Below, piece by piece: positions 60,838-64,000 of a stretch of 64,000 bases of DNA. This DNA is from Dehalococcoides mccartyi (GTDB taxonomy: Bacteria; Chloroflexota; Dehalococcoidia; Dehalococcoidales; Dehalococcoidaceae): the NCBI RefSeq assembly GCF_001889305.1, contig NZ_CP013074.1, positions 682,001-746,000 on the forward strand, in the 5' to 3' direction. The notes beneath the pieces were generated by a model, which did no database searches, was not told where the DNA came from, and was given only the letters and a program-made list of their open reading frames with translations. A program made the position numbers and the translations under genes. Position 1 is the first letter of the stretch. Every line of letters begins with the position of its first letter.

Positions 60838-61686
60838 ATGCGTACCACTATTAGCCAACTCAAAGAAATGAAACAGAACAAGCAGAAAATAGCGGTGCTG
60901 ACTGCATATGACTATCCCACTGCCCAAATACTGGATAAAGCCGGTATTCCGGCCATACTGGTAGGTGATAGTCTGGGTATGGTGGTACTTGGGTATGATT
61001 CTACAGTAAGCGTTACTATGGACGATATGCTGCACCATTTGAAAGCCGTAGTCAGGGGCAGTCAAAAGGCCATGGTCATAGCAGATATGCCCTTTATGAC
61101 TTATCACTTAAGTCCGGAACAGGCACTCCTGAACGCAGGGCGTTTTATGCAGGAAGGCGGTGCTCAGGCAGTCAAACTGGAAGGCGGGGTAAATGTGGCT
61201 GACAAGGTTAAACGTATAGTTGACTGCGGCATTCCCGTTATGGGGCATATAGGGCTGACTCCCCAGTCCGTTAACCAGCTAAGCGGGTTTAAAGTGCAGG
61301 GGAAAACTCTGACAGCTGCTTTAGCCCTGCTAGAAGATGCCAGGGCTCTGGAAAAAGCTGGGGCTTTTGCTATAGTGCTGGAAACTATGCCGGCTGAGCT
61401 GGCAGCTATGATTACCGCTGCCGTTTCCATACCTACCATAGGCATAGGGGCAGGTGAAAGTTGTGACGGCCAGGTGCAGGTGGTATCCGATATGTTGGGT
61501 ATGTTTACTGATTTTGTACCTAAACATACCAAAAAATATGCTGATTTAAACAGTATTATCTCAAAAGCTGTATCCGAGTATGTCACTGAGGTTGCAAAAG
61601 GTGAATTTCCCACTTTGAAAGAAAGCTTCACCCTTGATAAAAAGGTATTGGAGGAACTGAAAAAGTGCGTATCATCAGAACAGTAG
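60838..61686 (+). CDS. panB: 3-methyl-2-oxobutanoate hydroxymethyltransferase
   Basis: A 282-residue TIM-barrel enzyme that adds a hydroxymethyl group to 2-oxoisovalerate, giving ketopantoate. Motifs [14 protein letters not shown] near residue 20, [13 protein letters not shown] near 40, ADMPFMTY and AVKLEGG, and [14 protein letters not shown]. Its end overlaps panC by 22 bases. Confidence 0.95.
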   Translation: MRTTISQLKEMKQNKQKIAVLTAYDYPTAQILDKAGIPAILVGDSLGMVVLGYDSTVSVTMDDMLHHLKAVVRGSQKAMVIADMPFMTYHLSPEQALLNAGRFMQEGGAQAVKLEGGVNVADKVKRIVDCGIPVMGHIGLTPQSVNQLSGFKVQGKTLTAALALLEDARALEKAGAFAIVLETMPAELAAMITAAVSIPTIGIGAGESCDGQVQVVSDMLGMFTDFVPKHTKKYADLNSIISKAVSEYVTEVAKGEFPTLKESFTLDKKVLEELKKCVSSEQ

Positions 61687-62498
61687 CCGAGATGCAAAAA
61701 CTGCACCGTGAAATCTGCGGGCCGGTTGGCCTGGTGCCGACTATGGGCTATCTGCACGAAGGGCATTTATCACTGATTAGAGCCTCTAAAAAACAGGATA
61801 TAAATACTATAGCTAGTATCTTTGTTAATCCCACCCAGTTCGGGCCGCATGAGGATTTTAAAAAGTACCCTCGTGACGAAAAACGGGATATGGCCATGCT
61901 GGAAAATGCCGATGTGGATTATGTCTTTGCCCCGTCTGTTGAGGAAATGTATCCGTCAGGCTTTGATTCATGGGTAGAGCCGGGTGTTTTACAAGAACGT
62001 CTGGAAGGGGCTGTACGTCCGGGGCATTTCCGCGGGGTGTGCACCGTAGTCGCCAAGCTGTTTACGATAATCCGCCCTGACAGAGCCTATTTCGGACAGA
62101 AAGATTACCAGCAGTACCTAATAATAAAAAAAATGGCCTCAGACCTTAATCTGGACGTATCAGTGGAAATGCTTCCCATAGTGCGTGAGAATGATGGTCT
62201 GGCACTAAGCAGCCGTAACACCTATCTTTCTGCTTCAGAACGGCAGGCGGCTTTGGTGCTTTACCGTTCCCTGCTGACGGCCAAGAGTTTGTTCGATGAA
62301 AAAGAGTACAGTGCAGAGGTTATCCGCAGGAAAATGACTGATATAATCCGGCATGAATCTATGGCTGAAATAGATTATGTCAGTTTGTCAGACCGAGATA
62401 CTCTTTGTGAGATGGATAAAGTATCTGACAATACTATCGCTCTGGTAGCTGCCAGATTTGGTAAAACCCGCCTGATAGACAATATGTTTTTGGCTTAA
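61665..62498 (+). CDS. panC: Pantothenate synthetase
   Basis: A 277-residue ATP-dependent ligase joining pantoate and beta-alanine. [15 protein letters not shown] (HIGH-like) near residue 25, [13 protein letters not shown] near 55, FGQKDYQQ near 145 and [10 protein letters not shown] near 182 are diagnostic. GTG start at 61665 inside panB; the stop overlaps the convergent MFS gene by four bases. Confidence 0.95.
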   Translation: MRIIRTVAEMQKLHREICGPVGLVPTMGYLHEGHLSLIRASKKQDINTIASIFVNPTQFGPHEDFKKYPRDEKRDMAMLENADVDYVFAPSVEEMYPSGFDSWVEPGVLQERLEGAVRPGHFRGVCTVVAKLFTIIRPDRAYFGQKDYQQYLIIKKMASDLNLDVSVEMLPIVRENDGLALSSRNTYLSASERQAALVLYRSLLTAKSLFDEKEYSAEVIRRKMTDIIRHESMAEIDYVSLSDRDTLCEMDKVSDNTIALVAARFGKTRLIDNMFLA

Positions 62499-63757
62499 CT
62501 TAACACAGGTGTTTTCGTTGATGGTTCTTTGATAAATACCAGCAAACCAATCACCGCGAGTAAAGCCATTGCCGCCCCGAAGTAAAAGGGTGCTGCCGAA
62601 CCTATAGTGTCCCATAGAATACCCGCAATAAGGCTGGCCGGCAGCAAAGTCAGCCCGACTACACCCTGATACAAGCCATAGGCGGTTCCCCTCTTATCAG
62701 AGGGTATCATATCAGCCACAAAAGCCTTTGCAACTCCCTCCACAATTCCGTAGTATAACCCGTAACAGCCAAATAGTATCCAGATGCCAGTCTGGCTTTG
62801 AGTAACAGCGAAACCCAAATACACCAGCGCGTAAAACAACCAACCCATGGCTATCACTTTCCTCCGCCCTATTTTGTCTGAAAGCATGCCGGCAGGCAGT
62901 GAAACCAGACTGTAAGTTATGTTAAATACTACCAGCATCAGGCTTATTCCCAATACCGAAACACTCATATCCTGTGCGCGCAGAATTACGAAATAATCAC
63001 TGGAATTGCCCAGAGTAAATAAAAACATGACTAATAGAAATAACTTGAAGCGGCTGTCCATGTCTGAAAATAGATGGCGGAAATTGAAGCGAATCCTTTC
63101 ACCTACGGGCTTGGTGGTTTGAGTGCGGCGTTTTTCTTTAACAAATACAGCCAGTACCACCACTGCCAGAAAAGCCGGAATTATGCCCCACCATACCAGT
63201 GTCCTGTATGTTTCCGGTGCCAGTGTCAGGCTGCCGCTTTGGGTGAAATATATGACCGCCGCCGCAATACCCAAACCCAAAGTTGCTCCCAGGCTATCCA
63301 TAGCCTTGTGCAAACCAAAGCTGCGGCCTCGTTCATACACTTCAACCGAATTGGCAATCAAGGCGTCTCTGGGTGAAGATCTGACCCCTTTGCCCACTCT
63401 ATCTGCAAAACGGACACCGGTTACTACTCCCCAGCTGTTTGCCAGAAGCATAAACGGCTTTGAAAGTGCAGAAAATCCGTAACCGAATAGTGCCAGGCTT
63501 TTACAACGGTTAATCTTGTCGCTTAGATATCCGCTAAAAATTTTAAAAATTGCTTCCGTAGAGTCTGAAAGTCCTCCCACAAAACCGATTATGGTGGTAG
63601 TTGCTCCCAGTACGTTAGCCAGAAAAAGAGGTACAAGAGTAAAAATAATCTCACTGGAGATATCGGTAAGAAAACTTACCAGCCCCAGAAAAAATACGTT
63701 AGGTGCGAAACCCATGATTTTTCTTTCAGAAGCCGCAGGGTTTGTTTTTTGTATCAT
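62495..63757 (-). CDS. MFS transporter
   Basis: About 420 residues with 12 hydrophobic helices. The motif between helices 2 and 3 ([24 protein letters not shown]) and the repeat [11 protein letters not shown] near residue 280 are MFS signatures. Substrate unknown; the pairing with a PadR regulator suggests drug or toxic compound export. ATG 63757 overlaps the PadR stop as TAATG, so translation is coupled to the regulator. Confidence 0.88.
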   Translation of the reverse strand: MIQKTNPAASERKIMGFAPNVFFLGLVSFLTDISSEIIFTLVPLFLANVLGATTTIIGFVGGLSDSTEAIFKIFSGYLSDKINRCKSLALFGYGFSALSKPFMLLANSWGVVTGVRFADRVGKGVRSSPRDALIANSVEVYERGRSFGLHKAMDSLGATLGLGIAAAVIYFTQSGSLTLAPETYRTLVWWGIIPAFLAVVVLAVFVKEKRRTQTTKPVGERIRFNFRHLFSDMDSRFKLFLLVMFLFTLGNSSDYFVILRAQDMSVSVLGISLMLVVFNITYSLVSLPAGMLSDKIGRRKVIAMGWLFYALVYLGFAVTQSQTGIWILFGCYGLYYGIVEGVAKAFVADMIPSDKRGTAYGLYQGVVGLTLLPASLIAGILWDTIGSAAPFYFGAAMALLAVIGLLVFIKEPSTKTPVLS

Positions 63758-64000
63758 TATGCCAGTACCTCGTCTACCAGTTCTCTTATCTGTTTGCGGC
63801 ACTCATTAAGCATTTCAGAGCCTTTGGGGGTGGTTCGGTAATACCGCCGCTGTTTGCCCTGTTCTACTTTTGGGAAACTTTCCAGATAGCCTTCTTCCTG
63901 CAGTCTATGCAGCAGCGGATAGAGGGTGCCGGCAGTAATTGTATAACCATGCCGGCCTAGTTCGCGGGCTATTTCTGCCCCGAATATTGGCTCAGTTTGG
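63757..64000 (-). CDS. PadR-family transcriptional regulator (5' end outside the window)
   Basis: Eighty codons are visible. The winged-helix part reads FGAEIARELGRHG and TAGTLYPLLHRLQEEGYL, then YYRTTPKG, the standard PadR layout. PadR proteins repress efflux or stress genes until a ligand binds. It lies directly upstream of, and overlaps, the MFS gene, its probable target. The N-terminus is cut by the window edge. Confidence 0.88.
   Translation of the reverse strand, partial: QTEPIFGAEIARELGRHGYTITAGTLYPLLHRLQEEGYLESFPKVEQGKQRRYYRTTPKGSEMLNECRKQIRELVDEVLA

Noticed and set aside
1-64000. CRISPR array, insertion sequence, integrase or reductive dehalogenase gene
   Set aside because: No spaced direct repeats, transposase or integrase catalytic motifs, and no double iron-sulfur reductive dehalogenase signatures were seen. 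The only recombinase-like sequence is the N-terminal domain fused to GreA.

Overview
The window reads as chromosomal core of an organohalide-respiring Chloroflexi, most likely Dehalococcoides mccartyi. This is inferred from gene content and not from a database match: LL-diaminopimelate aminotransferase lysine synthesis, two membrane pyrophosphatases, an archaeal-type phosphoglycerate mutase, moderate G+C, very tight gene packing, short leaders and frequent TTG/GTG starts. There is no rRNA, CRISPR array, integrase, complete insertion sequence or reductive dehalogenase gene here. Four tRNA genes are present (Met-CAU, Arg-UCU, Leu-UAG, Pro-GGG).

Layout. 1-3.5 kb: FmdB-type zinc protein (cut by the window edge), tRNA-Met, an SDR dehydrogenase, hflX and an AT-rich gap. 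3.5-11.8 kb: one long minus-strand run dxs-pgk-apgM-tpiA-miaA-dapF-dapL (isoprenoid precursor, lower glycolysis, tRNA modification, lysine). 11.8-15.6 kb: an export protein divergent from dxs, tRNA-Arg, a structured-looking unannotated stretch, a GAF/nuclease-like/HPRT fusion, then rplT-rpmI-infC behind thrS. infC appears to start at ATA. 17.5-21.7 kb: two tandem paralogous alanine-rich coiled-coil proteins with C-terminal membrane anchors. 22-27 kb: tRNA-Leu, PLP homeostasis protein, HAD phosphatase, peptide deformylase, tRNA-Pro and a three-gene operon ending in a heliorhodopsin. 27-36.9 kb: a K+-independent-type H+-pyrophosphatase, small membrane proteins, two site-2 proteases with CBS domains, a CPBP protease, a GreA fused to a recombinase-like N-terminal domain, a geranylgeranyl-reductase-like flavoprotein, and thiC behind a TPP riboswitch.

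37-50.6 kb: a plus-strand run rsmG, R3H/AAA ATPase, tmk, mnmA, rnhB, yraN, thiD2-thiE, translin-like gene and a second pyrophosphatase of the K+-dependent type, followed by MBL hydrolase, glyS, sbcD and an RsuA-type pseudouridine synthase. 50.6-53.7 kb: a minus-strand purine salvage operon hpt-ade-PRT. 53.9-64 kb: zinc-ribbon membrane protein, ABC-2 exporter, queA, surE, OB-fold lipoprotein-like protein, a pantothenate cluster (DUF2520 reductase-panD-panB-panC) and an MFS transporter with its PadR regulator, cut by the window end.

How the genes fit together: thiC and thiD2-thiE make thiamine phosphate under TPP control; the pan cluster gives pantothenate, with the DUF2520 protein the likely ketopantoate reductase; dxs plus glycolytic genes link triose phosphate to isoprenoids; the two pyrophosphatases would recover biosynthetic pyrophosphate as ion gradients. 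Several promoters of the form TTGAnn-17-TAnnnT, often with an extended -10 TG, can be read directly, and a few place the transcription start almost at the start codon.
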